Assembly (NCBI GenBank): GCA_025201865.1
Contig: MU602944.1
Location: forward strand, 8,257-31,335
DNA: 23,079 bases
Direction of reading: 5' to 3'
Origin: Ramicandelaber brevisporus
Taxonomy: Eukaryota > Kickxellomycota > Ramicandelaberales > Ramicandelaberaceae
In this document: positions 7,191 through 15,776 of the stretch, piece by piece
Position numbering within the stretch: the first letter of the stretch is position 1
How the letters are laid out: the number at the start of each line of letters is the position of its first letter
Position numbers and translations under genes: made by a program
The notes under the pieces: generated by a model
Told to the model about the DNA's origin: nothing
The model's database searches: none
What the model saw: the letters and a program-made list of their open reading frames with translations, nothing else

Positions 7191-10100
7191 ATGAGCGAGT
7201 CTGCACCGCCAAAGCGCCAGCGTCTTGATGACGGCAACAGCAGCGACGGCTCAATATCTGGATTTGCCGCACCGAAGACGAGTCGTAGTCGTGGTGGTGG
7301 TGGTGGTGGTGGCGGTCGAGGTGGACGTGGAGGTGGTGGACGTGGAAATGGTGGCAGCCGTGGCGGCCGCGGTGGCAGAGGAGGACAACGCAGCGGGAGT
7401 GCTTCTTCAGGCAGCTTCCGTCCATCTGCAGCGATGGATACTGAAATGGATGATGATTACACCGAAGTGTCGATATCGAAGCGCTCTGCGCGGAATCCAT
7501 TTGCCAGCTGGACAGCTTACTTGCCAAATGTTGCATATTCTCCAACTAGTGAGATTGGTCAGTTTGTACATCGAGGCATAAGTCATTATCGCATAAATCC
7601 ATCTGACTACACGGTTGTTGAGTCTGGCACAGTTCCAATTGTTGTATGCATCAACTATGAGAAGACTCTGAAAGCATTTGCACCTGATGGTGGAACTCAG
7701 GGCGATCAGAAGTTTACAAAGCTATTTGAGAGTGCATTACAAGCTCAGGCAGAGAATTACATTAAAGCGCTATGTATAGTATTCCATGAGATACTATTGC
7801 ACAACACCGCAGTGCCAGAGAGTGCAGCATCGAATAATGAGTCAATCACAGCTGTGCAGGTTTCCAACACTAAGTCGCAGTCGCTATTGACAGCAGCAAC
7901 CCCGTTTGCAGCAGTTGTAGTCCGAGTGCTTCACATTACTCCAACTACTCCACTGCGTGACTTTAAGGCCAATATGATTGGCCGCCTAGTTAGTGTGCGA
8001 GGCACAGTTGTTAGAACATCGTCCATCAAGCCATTGTTGACTCGGGTGGCGTTTCGATGTGCATCTTGTGGTGGAAGACAGACTGTGACGCTGACTGATG
8101 GTCGCTTTGTGTATCCAACTCGATGCAGTACTATTGGGTGTCGATGTAAGCAGTTTAATCCAGAGCGTGGCACCAACACAGCCAGTGGATCCAATGCTTC
8201 ACTGGACACTCGTACTATTGATTGGCAGCAGATTCGAATTCAAGAGAAGTTGGCAGATTCCAGGGAGGAGGCCGGCAGAGTTCCTCGCACTGTAGATTGC
8301 GAGCTAGCCAATGACTTGGTAGACACAGTTGTGCCAGGAGATGTGGTTACAGTTAGTGGTATAATTAAAGTGTTGCAGACTCCAGATAGTAGAGCAGCTG
8401 GTGGAAACTCGGCTCAATCAACAAATGCAATGTATGTATTATATATTGATGCGGTATCTATTCAGAAGTTAGGCGGTGGCTCCAGTGACAATGGCAATGG
8501 TGGTAACAACAATGGTAGCAACGTTAATGGTAGTAAATTTGATAAACGTAAGTATTCCAATAATGATAACGATGATGATGATGACGAGCGTAAGCAACGC
8601 ATTAATACAAAAGATGCAATATTTTTTACACCAAATGATTTGGCATTTATCAGAGACATTGTTCAAGAGCCTGATTTACTTCGATTGATTGTTCATTCTT
8701 TATGTCCTTCTATTTATGGACATGATTTGGTTAAATGTGGAATTTTATTGGGTTTATTTGGCGCACGTCGTCGCAATATTCAATCTGGAAACAATAATAA
8801 TAGTAATAATAGTAGTGGTGGCAGTAATGGTAATAGTAGTGGTGGTAGCAATGGTATTAATGATAGTGTAAATAACAATAATAAAAATGGCCACAGCAAT
8901 AGTAATAATTCAAGTAATAATAGCCATGGGAATAGGAACAGCAATAACAATAACCCTGCTAGTAATAATAATAGTAATAATGGAAAGATGAATATTAGAT
9001 CAGATCCGCATGTATTAATTGTAGGTGATCCGGGATTAGGCAAATCACAATTGCTTGGTACAGCAATAGCAGTAGCACCAAGAGGGGTTTATGTATGTGG
9101 AAGTAGTGGAATTACAACAGGAGGATTAACAGTGTCGCTTCACAGAGAATCAGGCAGTAAAGGTGACTTTGCGCTAGAAGCAGGCGCACTCGTACTGGCA
9201 GATCAAGGCGTGTGTGGAATCGATGAGTTTGATAAAATGAGTTCGGATTATTCGGCATTGCTGGAAGCTATGGAACAGCAGCAAATATCAATAGCCAAAG
9301 GTGGATTAGTGGCTAGTTTACCTGCTCGTACAAGTGTCATTGCCGCAGCGAATCCTGTTGGTGGTCATTATAACAGATCAAAAACAGTTTCCGAGAATCT
9401 CAGATTAAACTCTGCTTTATTGTCTAGATTTGATTTGGTGTTTTTATTGCTGGATCGACCAGATGCAAATATGGATGCATTTCTTACCGATCATTTGCTG
9501 GCCATGCATACTGGCTTATCTCGCACATCCATTGTACGTGCTCCTCCTTCTCTTTTAGCATCTTCCATGGCATCTGGTCCACTACACGCAGGTCAGACTC
9601 AATCACCCGTCAGTGGCAACAACAACAACAACAACAGTAGCAACAATAATAACAATGGTAGAATGTCACTAAGAGATAGATTGCCATTAAAACCTGGAGA
9701 GCAGTTTGACAGTGTTCCTCATCCATTGTTGCGTAAATACATTGCATATGCTCGCAAATATGTTCATCCAAGATTAACTGGTGAGGCAGCAAAGACTATT
9801 CAGAATTTCTATTTAGAACTAAGAAGCAAATATCGAGGAGAGAATACTACTCCAATCACCACTCGTCAGCTGGAATCTTTAATTAGATTATCTGAAGCTA
9901 GAGCTAAAATTGAGCTCAGAGAAGAAGTGACTGAAGATGATGCTCAGGATATTATTGAAATTATGCAGTATAATTTAACCGACACTTTTGCTGAGGATGA
10001 TGATATTATGCATAATTACTCACTAAATGGAGTTGATTTGCAAAGATCTCAAATGGGAACTGGAATGTCCCAGCGCGGTGAAATCAATAGATTTGCTAAA

Positions 10101-10289
10101 GCTCTTCACCAGCGTGCTAATTTCAAATCGAGCTCAATGTTCTCCAGAGCTGAACTACATCAGGTTGCCAGTGAAATTGGACTTCATATTAACAACATGT
10201 CTGTGATGGATGTTGTTGATTCAATGCGTAATCAAAACATCATCCTTCTTAAAGGAAACGGCCAATTCCAACTATGCTCCGCTTCTTAA
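7191..10289 (+). CDS. MCM8: DNA helicase MCM8
   Basis: The protein has 1032 residues; human MCM8 has about 840. The start MSESAPPKRQRL has a good context and a basic NLS-like PPKRQRL; open frame upstream is antisense to the neighbour. Residues 32-70 form an RGG-rich tail. The N-terminal MCM domain holds a zinc motif (Cys290, Cys293, Cys312, Cys317) and DWQQIRIQE, followed by GRVPRTVDCELANDLVD and VPGDVVTVSGIIKV, which are diagnostic of MCM8 rather than MCM2-7. The AAA+ core has Walker A GDPGLGKS (Lys618), Walker B GIDEFDK (Asp678-Glu679), AANPVGGHYN and the arginine finger SRFD (Arg746). The C-terminus has a lid and winged-helix region. MCM8 works with MCM9 in homologous recombination and interstrand crosslink repair (family knowledge). 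Asn/Ser/Gly-rich insertions lie before Walker A (about 8785-8990) and after the arginine finger (about 9606-9660). All catalytic residues are intact. Confidence 0.93.
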   Translation: MSESAPPKRQRLDDGNSSDGSISGFAAPKTSRSRGGGGGGGGRGGRGGGGRGNGGSRGGRGGRGGQRSGSASSGSFRPSAAMDTEMDDDYTEVSISKRSARNPFASWTAYLPNVAYSPTSEIGQFVHRGISHYRINPSDYTVVESGTVPIVVCINYEKTLKAFAPDGGTQGDQKFTKLFESALQAQAENYIKALCIVFHEILLHNTAVPESAASNNESITAVQVSNTKSQSLLTAATPFAAVVVRVLHITPTTPLRDFKANMIGRLVSVRGTVVRTSSIKPLLTRVAFRCASCGGRQTVTLTDGRFVYPTRCSTIGCRCKQFNPERGTNTASGSNASLDTRTIDWQQIRIQEKLADSREEAGRVPRTVDCELANDLVDTVVPGDVVTVSGIIKVLQTPDSRAAGGNSAQSTNAMYVLYIDAVSIQKLGGGSSDNGNGGNNNGSNVNGSKFDKRKYSNNDNDDDDDERKQRINTKDAIFFTPNDLAFIRDIVQEPDLLRLIVHSLCPSIYGHDLVKCGILLGLFGARRRNIQSGNNNNSNNSSGGSNGNSSGGSNGINDSVNNNNKNGHSNSNNSSNNSHGNRNSNNNNPASNNNSNNGKMNIRSDPHVLIVGDPGLGKSQLLGTAIAVAPRGVYVCGSSGITTGGLTVSLHRESGSKGDFALEAGALVLADQGVCGIDEFDKMSSDYSALLEAMEQQQISIAKGGLVASLPARTSVIAAANPVGGHYNRSKTVSENLRLNSALLSRFDLVFLLLDRPDANMDAFLTDHLLAMHTGLSRTSIVRAPPSLLASSMASGPLHAGQTQSPVSGNNNNNNSSNNNNNGRMSLRDRLPLKPGEQFDSVPHPLLRKYIAYARKYVHPRLTGEAAKTIQNFYLELRSKYRGENTTPITTRQLESLIRLSEARAKIELREEVTEDDAQDIIEIMQYNLTDTFAEDDDIMHNYSLNGVDLQRSQMGTGMSQRGEINRFAKALHQRANFKSSSMFSRAELHQVASEIGLHINNMSVMDVVDSMRNQNIILLKGNGQFQLCSAS
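8785..8990 (+). repeat. Asn/Ser/Gly-rich coding insertion before the MCM8 Walker A motif
   Basis: About 70 residues are built almost only from Asn, Ser and Gly, encoded by AAT/AAC/AGT/GGT codon runs. They sit between GILLGLFGARRRNIQ and the strand that leads into GDPGLGKS. The frame is intact. Length appears driven by trinucleotide slippage. Confidence 0.85.
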
Positions 10290-10384
10290 AATGATTGAGC
10301 TTATTAGAGAAGGTTTCGTATTTTTAAGCTTAAGTTTCATTTGAATGAGTTTTGTAAACAGAATAGTTTTAAATTTTGAAGCAT
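10290..10384. other. Convergent 3' gap, MCM8 and QCR2
   Basis: An AT-rich 95-bp gap between the MCM8 stop and the QCR2 stop. It should contain both polyadenylation sites; no canonical AATAAA is evident on the plus strand. Confidence 0.5.
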
Positions 10385-11743
10385 TTAGAGACCAAGAGTA
10401 TCGGCATATGGCAAGTTGTATCCGTAGCCAACAGCAGTTGGCTTGGAAGAGAAGGCAGACTTGGCCAAAGCGGCAACATCAGCAGCAGAGACGGATTCCA
10501 GAGCAGCAACTGACTCGGCAATCGTAGCCTTCTGAGCGCCAGACACACGGGCAGTCAAGTGCTCAATCTGACCCTGACGCTGGGTGCCAATATCACCAGC
10601 CTCGACACGCGCGGCGTTGATGGCACGACGCAGTTGAGACGCAGCAACAGAGCCAGAGGCAAACGAGGCAATCTGGGAGGCGGCGGCACGAACGGCATCG
10701 GCAATCTTGGCTGGAGTGGCGGTGACGTGGACAGCAAGGAGACCGGCGCCGTTGGATGGCAGAGCGAAGGCACCAATGCTGGCACCTGGGCCAGCCTTCT
10801 CGGCAGCAGCGCCGAGTGGAGTCTGGGCGGCACCCCACTTGACATGGGTCTCGCCGCCAAGCAGAGCAGCAAGGACGCGGACAGCCTCTGGGCTAGCAGC
10901 GCCAGTTGGGAAGGCGAGCAGGTACTGAGCAACATCGACATCGCGCTCAATGTTGAGCTGGCCGCCATGGTACTTGGCGGAAGCCTCGGCAACAGCAGCG
11001 GCAGCCTTCTTGGCAGCGAAGGCCTCGCCAAATGCAGCAGAAGCGGCGGCAGTCAGCTCAGAGTGAGCAACGCCGGTGCCAATCAGAGCGACGTTGGCTG
11101 GGTTGAAGGCACGCTCGGCATATGCCATCAGGGAGTCCAGGGTGACGTGGTCGTTCTCTGGCGAAACGAACAAAGAGTTGCCCAAGCCAGTGCGGAAGGC
11201 AACCTTATGGGCGGCGTCAACGATGGCAGTCAATGGCTCAGCCTTGGCAGCCTGTGCCTCAAAGTGCACAAACTCGCGCAGCTGGGTGAACTCGTGTGGA
11301 GCAAAGCGAGTCTCCTGAGCAATGTCGGCCAGAACGCTGGCAAAGTACGGAACATCCTCACGAAGGCACTCCGCAGTGTAAACAATGGCGTCGCGTGAAA
11401 GAGTGGCTGAAAGAGAGCCACCCTGCAGCTCGGCTTCGCGGGTCACACGGAAGGCAGAGCGTGCCTTGGTGTTCTTGAAGCCAAACGCCTTGAGATAATG
11501 GGCAGCACCCTGCTCCTTGTTGTTGCCAGCAGCCTCGAAACGGCTACCGGCACGAACGACGAGCGACACGGACGCAGCTGGAGCCGGACCCTCGATCGAC
11601 GCGATCTTGACACCCGAGGGGGTTGCAGACAGAGTTTCGAGCGCTGGCGAAAGAGCTGCAGAGGATGAGGCGAAGCGGCTCGAGGCGGACGAGCCCAGGC
11701 GCGCGAGCTTGGCGCCAGCTGCAGTGTACACGCGGATAGTCAT
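10385..11743 (-). CDS. QCR2: Cytochrome b-c1 complex subunit 2 (core protein 2), mitochondrial
   Basis: The protein has 452 residues, a normal length for QCR2. It starts at ATG 11743 with a mitochondrial presequence rich in Arg, Ser and Ala and lacking acids over about 30 residues. Two M16 peptidase-like halves follow. The first half keeps the fold signature SLVVRAGSRFEAAGNNKEQG followed by AAHYLKAFGFKNT. There the zinc-protease motif HxxEH is replaced by HxxKA, as expected for a core subunit without peptidase activity. The conserved features TLSRDAIVYTAECLREDVPY and NVALIGTGVAHSEL fit QCR2 of complex III, in the matrix arm of the respiratory bc1 complex. Codons are strongly biased toward C-ending forms, suggesting high expression. 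Mitochondrial processing peptidase alpha is the main alternative, but length and sequence favour QCR2. Confidence 0.87.
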   Translation of the reverse strand: MTIRVYTAAGAKLARLGSSASSRFASSSAALSPALETLSATPSGVKIASIEGPAPAASVSLVVRAGSRFEAAGNNKEQGAAHYLKAFGFKNTKARSAFRVTREAELQGGSLSATLSRDAIVYTAECLREDVPYFASVLADIAQETRFAPHEFTQLREFVHFEAQAAKAEPLTAIVDAAHKVAFRTGLGNSLFVSPENDHVTLDSLMAYAERAFNPANVALIGTGVAHSELTAAASAAFGEAFAAKKAAAAVAEASAKYHGGQLNIERDVDVAQYLLAFPTGAASPEAVRVLAALLGGETHVKWGAAQTPLGAAAEKAGPGASIGAFALPSNGAGLLAVHVTATPAKIADAVRAAASQIASFASGSVAASQLRRAINAARVEAGDIGTQRQGQIEHLTARVSGAQKATIAESVAALESVSAADVAALAKSAFSSKPTAVGYGYNLPYADTLGL

Positions 11744-12156
11744 TGCCGTTGTCGCGTTTTAAGCTGTAATAAAAGTGTGCTGATGAGTGGGAGATTTTGC
11801 GGTGTAAAGACTTTACTCCAAAAAATATCTTGCCGGCGGACACTTCCGATGAGGTTGATTTCGCTCTGAAATTCAATCCAATTCGTTTCAGCATCATACC
11901 GCTGGTATCGGCATCGGCATCATATATAATTCAGTCATCACATCCTCCCCCGTTTACCGCATTTTGTTTTCTTTCTTACTTTTGGATGAATTCTGCTCTT
12001 TGATATAGCTCGGCATATTAACTTGACTTGTCCCTAGTTTTACTTGCCTCTGATTTGAAATGATGGTTACTTGGTATATTCTTTTTATGTGTGTTTTTTT
12101 TATTGATTGATTGATTTGGAGGGAGGGCTTTCAGCACGCTGAATCTGTATCTGAGC

Positions 12157-12186
12157 GTGATTGTGATTGTGATTGTGATTGTGATT
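12157..12186. repeat. (GTGATT)n hexanucleotide repeat
   Basis: About five tandem GTGATT units lie in the long gap between QCR2 and the septin gene. Read on the minus strand they give an Asn-His run in an unsupported open frame. Confidence 0.85.
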
Positions 12187-12780
12187 GCGACTGCTAGTAC
12201 AGACGCTATGAGTGAATGTCGTATTCTTGCTGTTAAAGTGTGTCACGAAAGATATCGACATTGCTTCTATGGCTGGCCCCAGTCGACTCGGCCTTGCGTG
12301 TCGCTGTCTCAATGTCGCCTCCATCGTCATAGAGTCCAAAGTGCGAAATATGCTTGCTCGCGATGCGACTGGGCTGTCATCGCGGGAACTGACTGCCGCG
12401 TGAGAGTTTTTCGCCGTTGAATGTAGAATATAGTGGCTGGAGCGGCAACAAGTCCACCGGTGTATATCCGTTCCATCAAGACGACTTTGCAGAAGGATGA
12501 GCAGGGTACTGAAGCAGCATAGTCGAAGACGACTCTTCACTGGATGGGCCTTGTCGAGCTTGACACTGCTTCTTGGACAATGCTATCAGTCGCGGTCCAG
12601 ATGATGAACATGGGCGGCAATGTGAGAACTCGCCTCGCATTTCAGGAGTTCGTGGTGGGTAGACGCTCGCTGCTATTTGCCGTTCTGCTACGCACGCTGC
12701 TTGTTCTTGTCGACTACCAACCACTCCACAACAATAGCAACAGCGACAACAACAGTAGCATACAGCTAATCGTCCTTTGA

Positions 12781-13050
12781 GCTCGCGCTCTTTCTCTTTC
12801 TCCTTCTCCTTCTCCCACCTCAGACCCTCCCCATTGTTATTATACACACTTGCCTGTAATCGCCTTTCTTTCACGACAGCGAGGTTGTTTTTCTCCGTCT
12901 GTCCCTCTTCCTCGCCTTCTCTCTCTCTCTCGCTCGTTCTTGCTCTCGTTCTCGCATACTCTCTCCCACTTTGCCTCTTTGCTTCGTTGCCTTGATCTCC
13001 ATAAACACTTTGCTTTCTCTCTTTCTCTCTCTACGAAACACAGCTTTTTC
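12781..13050 (+). promoter_or_regulatory. Pyrimidine-rich leader upstream of the septin start
   Basis: Dense CT repeats (CTTTCTCTTTCTCC, CTCTCTCTCTCG, CTCTCTTTCTCTCTC) run for about 270 bp up to the septin start. In fungi such CT blocks often mark strong promoters and transcription start regions. The end of the tract also resembles an intron acceptor (TTTTTCCAG). Which it is cannot be told without transcript data. Confidence 0.45.
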
Positions 13051-13058
13051 CAGGAACG

Positions 13059-14210
13059 ATGAGCCCGCTTACGTCTGGTAGTCAACTCGGTGCTGGTATT
13101 GGTATCGCGAACTTGCCAAACCAGCAGCACAAGCTTGTCAGCAAGCAAGGCGCGCCGTTCACCATTATGGTGGTGGGCGAGTCTGGCGTCGGCAAGACTA
13201 CTTTTATCAACACCTTGCTCACGACCTCGGTTATGGACAAGGACAGCAGCGACACTGTGTCCCAGCGCCGCAAGAAGCAGCTCGACAAGACGGTGGAGCT
13301 CACTGTGCACAAGGCCGACATTGAGGAGAAGATGTTCAATGTGCGCCTGACTGTTGTTGACACGCCTGGATTTGGCGACTATGTCGACAACAACGAATGC
13401 TGGGGACCCGTCGTCGAGTTCATTGAGAACCAGTACGAGTCGTACCTTCGCCAGGAGCAGCAGCCGTCCCGCAAGGGCATCATCGACATGCGCGTCCACG
13501 CCTGCCTGTACTTTATCCGTCCCAGCGGCCACACTCTCAAGCCAATTGACGTCCGTGCAATGAAGGCCATCGGCTCACGCGTTAACCTCATTCCGGTTAT
13601 TGCCAAGGCCGACACCCTTCTGCCATCTGCTCTCAAGGCATTCAAGAAGCGCGTTGCCGAGGTCATTGCTGCCCAAGGCATCCGCGTCTACTCGCCACCC
13701 ATTGAAAGCGAAGATGAGTCCAACACTGCACGCAACCAGGAGATTGCCAACGCCATGCCGTTTGCTGTCATTGGTTCCGACCGCGACATTGTGACTCCCG
13801 AGGGCAAGCGCATCAAGGGCCGTCAGTATCCATGGGGTGTTGTCGAAGTGGAGAACGACACTCACTGCGACTTCCGCAAGCTGCGCAGCCTTCTCTTCCG
13901 CTGCCACATGCTTGATCTGGTGTCTACCACCGAGGAGGTTCACTACGACAAGTATCGCACATTGCAGATGCAGACGCGCAAGTTTGGTGAGCCCAAGCCG
14001 AAGAAGCTCGACAACAAGAAGTTCCGCGAAGAAGAGGAGGAGCTCGGCCGCCGCTTCAAGGAGAAGGTCAAGCTCGAAGAAACTCGCTTCCGTGCATGGG
14101 AGCAAAAGTTGCTGGCTGAGCGCGATCGTCTCAACAAGGATCTTGAGCACGAGCATCTCCTTGTCAAGCAGATTGAAGGTGAGTTGCTTATCCGCTCTGG
14201 TGGCCGCTAA
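13059..14210 (+). CDS. CDC12: Septin, Cdc12 group
   Basis: The protein has 383 residues and ends in TAA. The GTP-binding domain has P-loop GESGVGKT (residues 40-47), G3 DTPGFGD (101-107) and G4 AKAD (182-185). The septin unique element follows (about 258-310), starting at YPWGVVEVEN. The N-terminal GIANLPNQQHKLV just before the P-loop is characteristic of the Cdc12/Spn4/AspC group. The C-terminal coiled coil (about 320-375) with ETRFRAWEQKLLAERDRLNKDLE also matches that group. Septins assemble into hetero-oligomeric rods and filaments at the cell cortex and division site (family knowledge). The C-terminal extension is shorter than in yeast Cdc12. The coding sequence is intronless and rich in C-ending codons, in contrast with the phosphodiesterase and MCM8. 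The converging RPN11 gene ends 219 bp downstream. Confidence 0.92.
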   Translation: MSPLTSGSQLGAGIGIANLPNQQHKLVSKQGAPFTIMVVGESGVGKTTFINTLLTTSVMDKDSSDTVSQRRKKQLDKTVELTVHKADIEEKMFNVRLTVVDTPGFGDYVDNNECWGPVVEFIENQYESYLRQEQQPSRKGIIDMRVHACLYFIRPSGHTLKPIDVRAMKAIGSRVNLIPVIAKADTLLPSALKAFKKRVAEVIAAQGIRVYSPPIESEDESNTARNQEIANAMPFAVIGSDRDIVTPEGKRIKGRQYPWGVVEVENDTHCDFRKLRSLLFRCHMLDLVSTTEEVHYDKYRTLQMQTRKFGEPKPKKLDNKKFREEEEELGRRFKEKVKLEETRFRAWEQKLLAERDRLNKDLEHEHLLVKQIEGELLIRSGGR

Positions 14211-14429
14211 ATGCTCAAACCAAGAGCCCCCTTTTTAATTTAGTACTATCTTAACAAATGTGTTCTCCTACCTATTCTATCTCGAACTACTTTTATCTTT
14301 TTTATCTTTATCTTTTTTATCTTTCTTTCTCGCAATGGCTCGTTGCTTTCTCCGCATCCCAATGAAGTTTCTAACGCATCTCTCAAACAGCATCTCATTT
14401 CTTTTTTTTTTTCTAATTTATGATCTAAT
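14211..14429. other. Convergent 3' gap, septin and RPN11
   Basis: An AT-rich 219-bp gap with TTTATCTTTTTTATC-type repeats (about 14291-14325) and a T-run (about 14402-14412). On the minus strand the T-run supplies an A-rich 3' end for RPN11. It holds 3' untranslated sequence of both genes and no gene of its own. Confidence 0.5.
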
Positions 14430-15356
14430 TTAGCGGGAGCCAAAGATAACATTGTCGATAGCCGTGCCAAGCGTTTGCACAATGTTGTCGCCCATCGCCT
14501 CCTCAGACTTCTCCGCCAAGTGGCGCTTGGGGTCTTGCTTACCGACGTGGCGAATTTTGAGCTGCTCCTCCGTCATAGTCCTCTCGTCGTGGAGTGATTT
14601 GACAAATGCCTTTGCTTGTTTCAACATGTCGCCCATAGCCTTCTCGTTGCACTTGGCATGCTCCGCGAATCCTTGAAGCTTAAGGCCGTGAGTCCAATCC
14701 TTCTTGTGTAAGTTGAGCAACATTTGCTGCTCAAGTTCGTTCTTGCGATAGTTGATGGCAATCGAATAGTAGTGCTTGTTGAGGCCGTGCATCAGCGCGG
14801 ACATGTTCAATGGGGCCAGGTATCCAATGTTGGCCGTGGTCTGGCGCGGCTCGATGCCGAGCTGAACAATCTGCGGCTCAATTCTCCGGAAGGCATCGAT
14901 CACAACTTTGCCGCGAACCGACTGAATTGGATCAACGACAACGGCCACAGCGCGCGGATTGAGCCGCTCGAAGGCTTCCTGAGTGTTGACATCGACATTG
15001 GACAGCCAGCAACCAAAGCCAGGATGCGAGTGATACCAGCCCACAACCGATTCGCCACGGCCAGTCTGCTTCAGCATCTCCATCATATTGGTCTGATAGA
15101 CTTCGTCAATGGCCTCGACGGAGACACCGGTACCGCTCTGAGGCATCGCAAACACATCAATGACCTGGACGGTGTAATCATCAACAAACTCTCCGAGCAT
15201 CAGGCCCATAACTTCCATAGGCACGCCAGCACGGCCGTGCTTGAGCATCTTGAGCAGAGCGAGTGACGAGATGTGAACAACCTCTGACGTGTCGCTAAGA
15301 GGCACATCGACGCCGTGCTGGGCAACGGCACGTCCTGGAAGAGCAAAACTGTTCAT
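14430..15356 (-). CDS. RPN11: 26S proteasome regulatory subunit RPN11 (PSMD14/POH1), JAMM deubiquitinase
   Basis: The protein has 308 residues, as in yeast (306) and human (310). I use ATG 15356 ([10 protein letters not shown]); the frame is open further upstream but that would exceed the family length. The MPN+/JAMM metalloprotease site is complete: Glu48 in [10 protein letters not shown], then [17 protein letters not shown] with His109, His111, Ser119 and Asp122, at the same residue numbers as in the yeast protein. RPN11 sits in the proteasome lid above the ATPase pore and removes ubiquitin chains from committed substrates with a zinc-activated water (family knowledge). The C-terminal half continues with RPN8-binding helices. 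I searched for the Rpn4-type element GGTGGCAAA upstream and did not find it. CSN5 is excluded by length and sequence. Confidence 0.97.
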   Translation of the reverse strand: MNSFALPGRAVAQHGVDVPLSDTSEVVHISSLALLKMLKHGRAGVPMEVMGLMLGEFVDDYTVQVIDVFAMPQSGTGVSVEAIDEVYQTNMMEMLKQTGRGESVVGWYHSHPGFGCWLSNVDVNTQEAFERLNPRAVAVVVDPIQSVRGKVVIDAFRRIEPQIVQLGIEPRQTTANIGYLAPLNMSALMHGLNKHYYSIAINYRKNELEQQMLLNLHKKDWTHGLKLQGFAEHAKCNEKAMGDMLKQAKAFVKSLHDERTMTEEQLKIRHVGKQDPKRHLAEKSEEAMGDNIVQTLGTAIDNVIFGSR

Positions 15357-15776
15357 TGTCGGGGGGGGGTATGTTGTTGTAGTAAGCTTGGTGTTTATGC
15401 TGGAAGTCAAAGAAAAAAAGTAAAGCGATCGTGGAGAACGCGCGTCTGGGGCAATTTTTTCCAGCAAAAAACACACTGGACACATTTACGCTCAAACCAT
15501 TGGACAGTGCGCCAAAACAAGATGTGACAAGGGTTTGGATGATTTTGCATCTTTGCGTGCGTGTGTGTCTGTGTGTGTCTGTGTGTGTCTGTGTGTGTTT
15601 GAGTTTGTGGAAGGAGATGATGCGGGCTGAACACACATCCGTCAAGAGAGCCATAGCCCGCGCTTATCGCCAGCTAGCTTCGGAGCCGCTCTCTGTTTCA
15701 TTGCTTTATTTTCTTTTCTTTTTTTTCCTCCTCCTCCATCTATTATTGCAAACCTTCTCTCGTCATCCTTCTCCAG
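15357..15776. promoter_or_regulatory. Divergent promoter region of RPN11 and the seven-helix protein gene
   Basis: These 420 bp separate two divergent starts. A run of ten G (about 15360-15369) reads as a C-run in the RPN11 leader, right before its ATG. A TGTGTGTC-type tandem tract lies at about 15561-15598. A pyrimidine-rich stretch (about 15700-15770) precedes the start of the rightward gene. No other gene is seen. Confidence 0.5.
15561..15598. repeat. Ten-base GTGTGTGTCT tandem repeat
   Basis: Three near-perfect copies of GTGTGTGTCT followed by a partial copy, inside the divergent promoter of RPN11 and the seven-helix protein gene. Confidence 0.85.

Larger units (their letters stand above)
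11744..13058. promoter_or_regulatory. Divergent intergenic region between QCR2 and the septin gene
   Basis: This 1.3-kb region should contain the promoters of both genes. Near 12157-12186 it holds five GTGATT hexamers. From about 12781 to 13050 it is strongly pyrimidine-rich on the plus strand (CTCTTT, CTCTCTCT), a plausible long septin 5' leader. The stretch CTTTTTCCAG ending about five bases before the septin ATG resembles a 3' splice site. Open frames on both strands here have low-complexity composition and no recognisable domain, so I call no gene. Confidence 0.5.

Noticed and set aside
6983-7237. 85-residue upstream extension of the carotenoid-oxygenase-like protein, including a hydrophobic stretch
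   Set aside because: It would need a start inside the MCM8 coding region on the other strand, and it crosses the GT repeat as a His-Thr run. The ATG at 6982 is more economical.
10559-11398. 279-codon open frame antisense to QCR2
   Set aside because: It lies wholly inside a confident gene; the Gly/Ser/Trp-rich product is an artefact of QCR2 alanine-rich codons.
12100-12540. 146-codon minus-strand open frame in the QCR2-septin gap
   Set aside because: Its Asn-His run comes from a hexanucleotide repeat, no domain is recognisable, and the composition looks noncoding.
14430-15485. Longer RPN11 starting 43 residues upstream
   Set aside because: RPN11 is about 306-310 residues in yeast and human, and active-site numbering matches exactly when ATG 15356 is used.
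15357-15776. Rpn4/PACE-type proteasome element upstream of RPN11
   Set aside because: GGTGGCAAA and its complement were looked for and not found; the nearest match, GGTGGCAAT, lies inside the neighbouring coding sequence.
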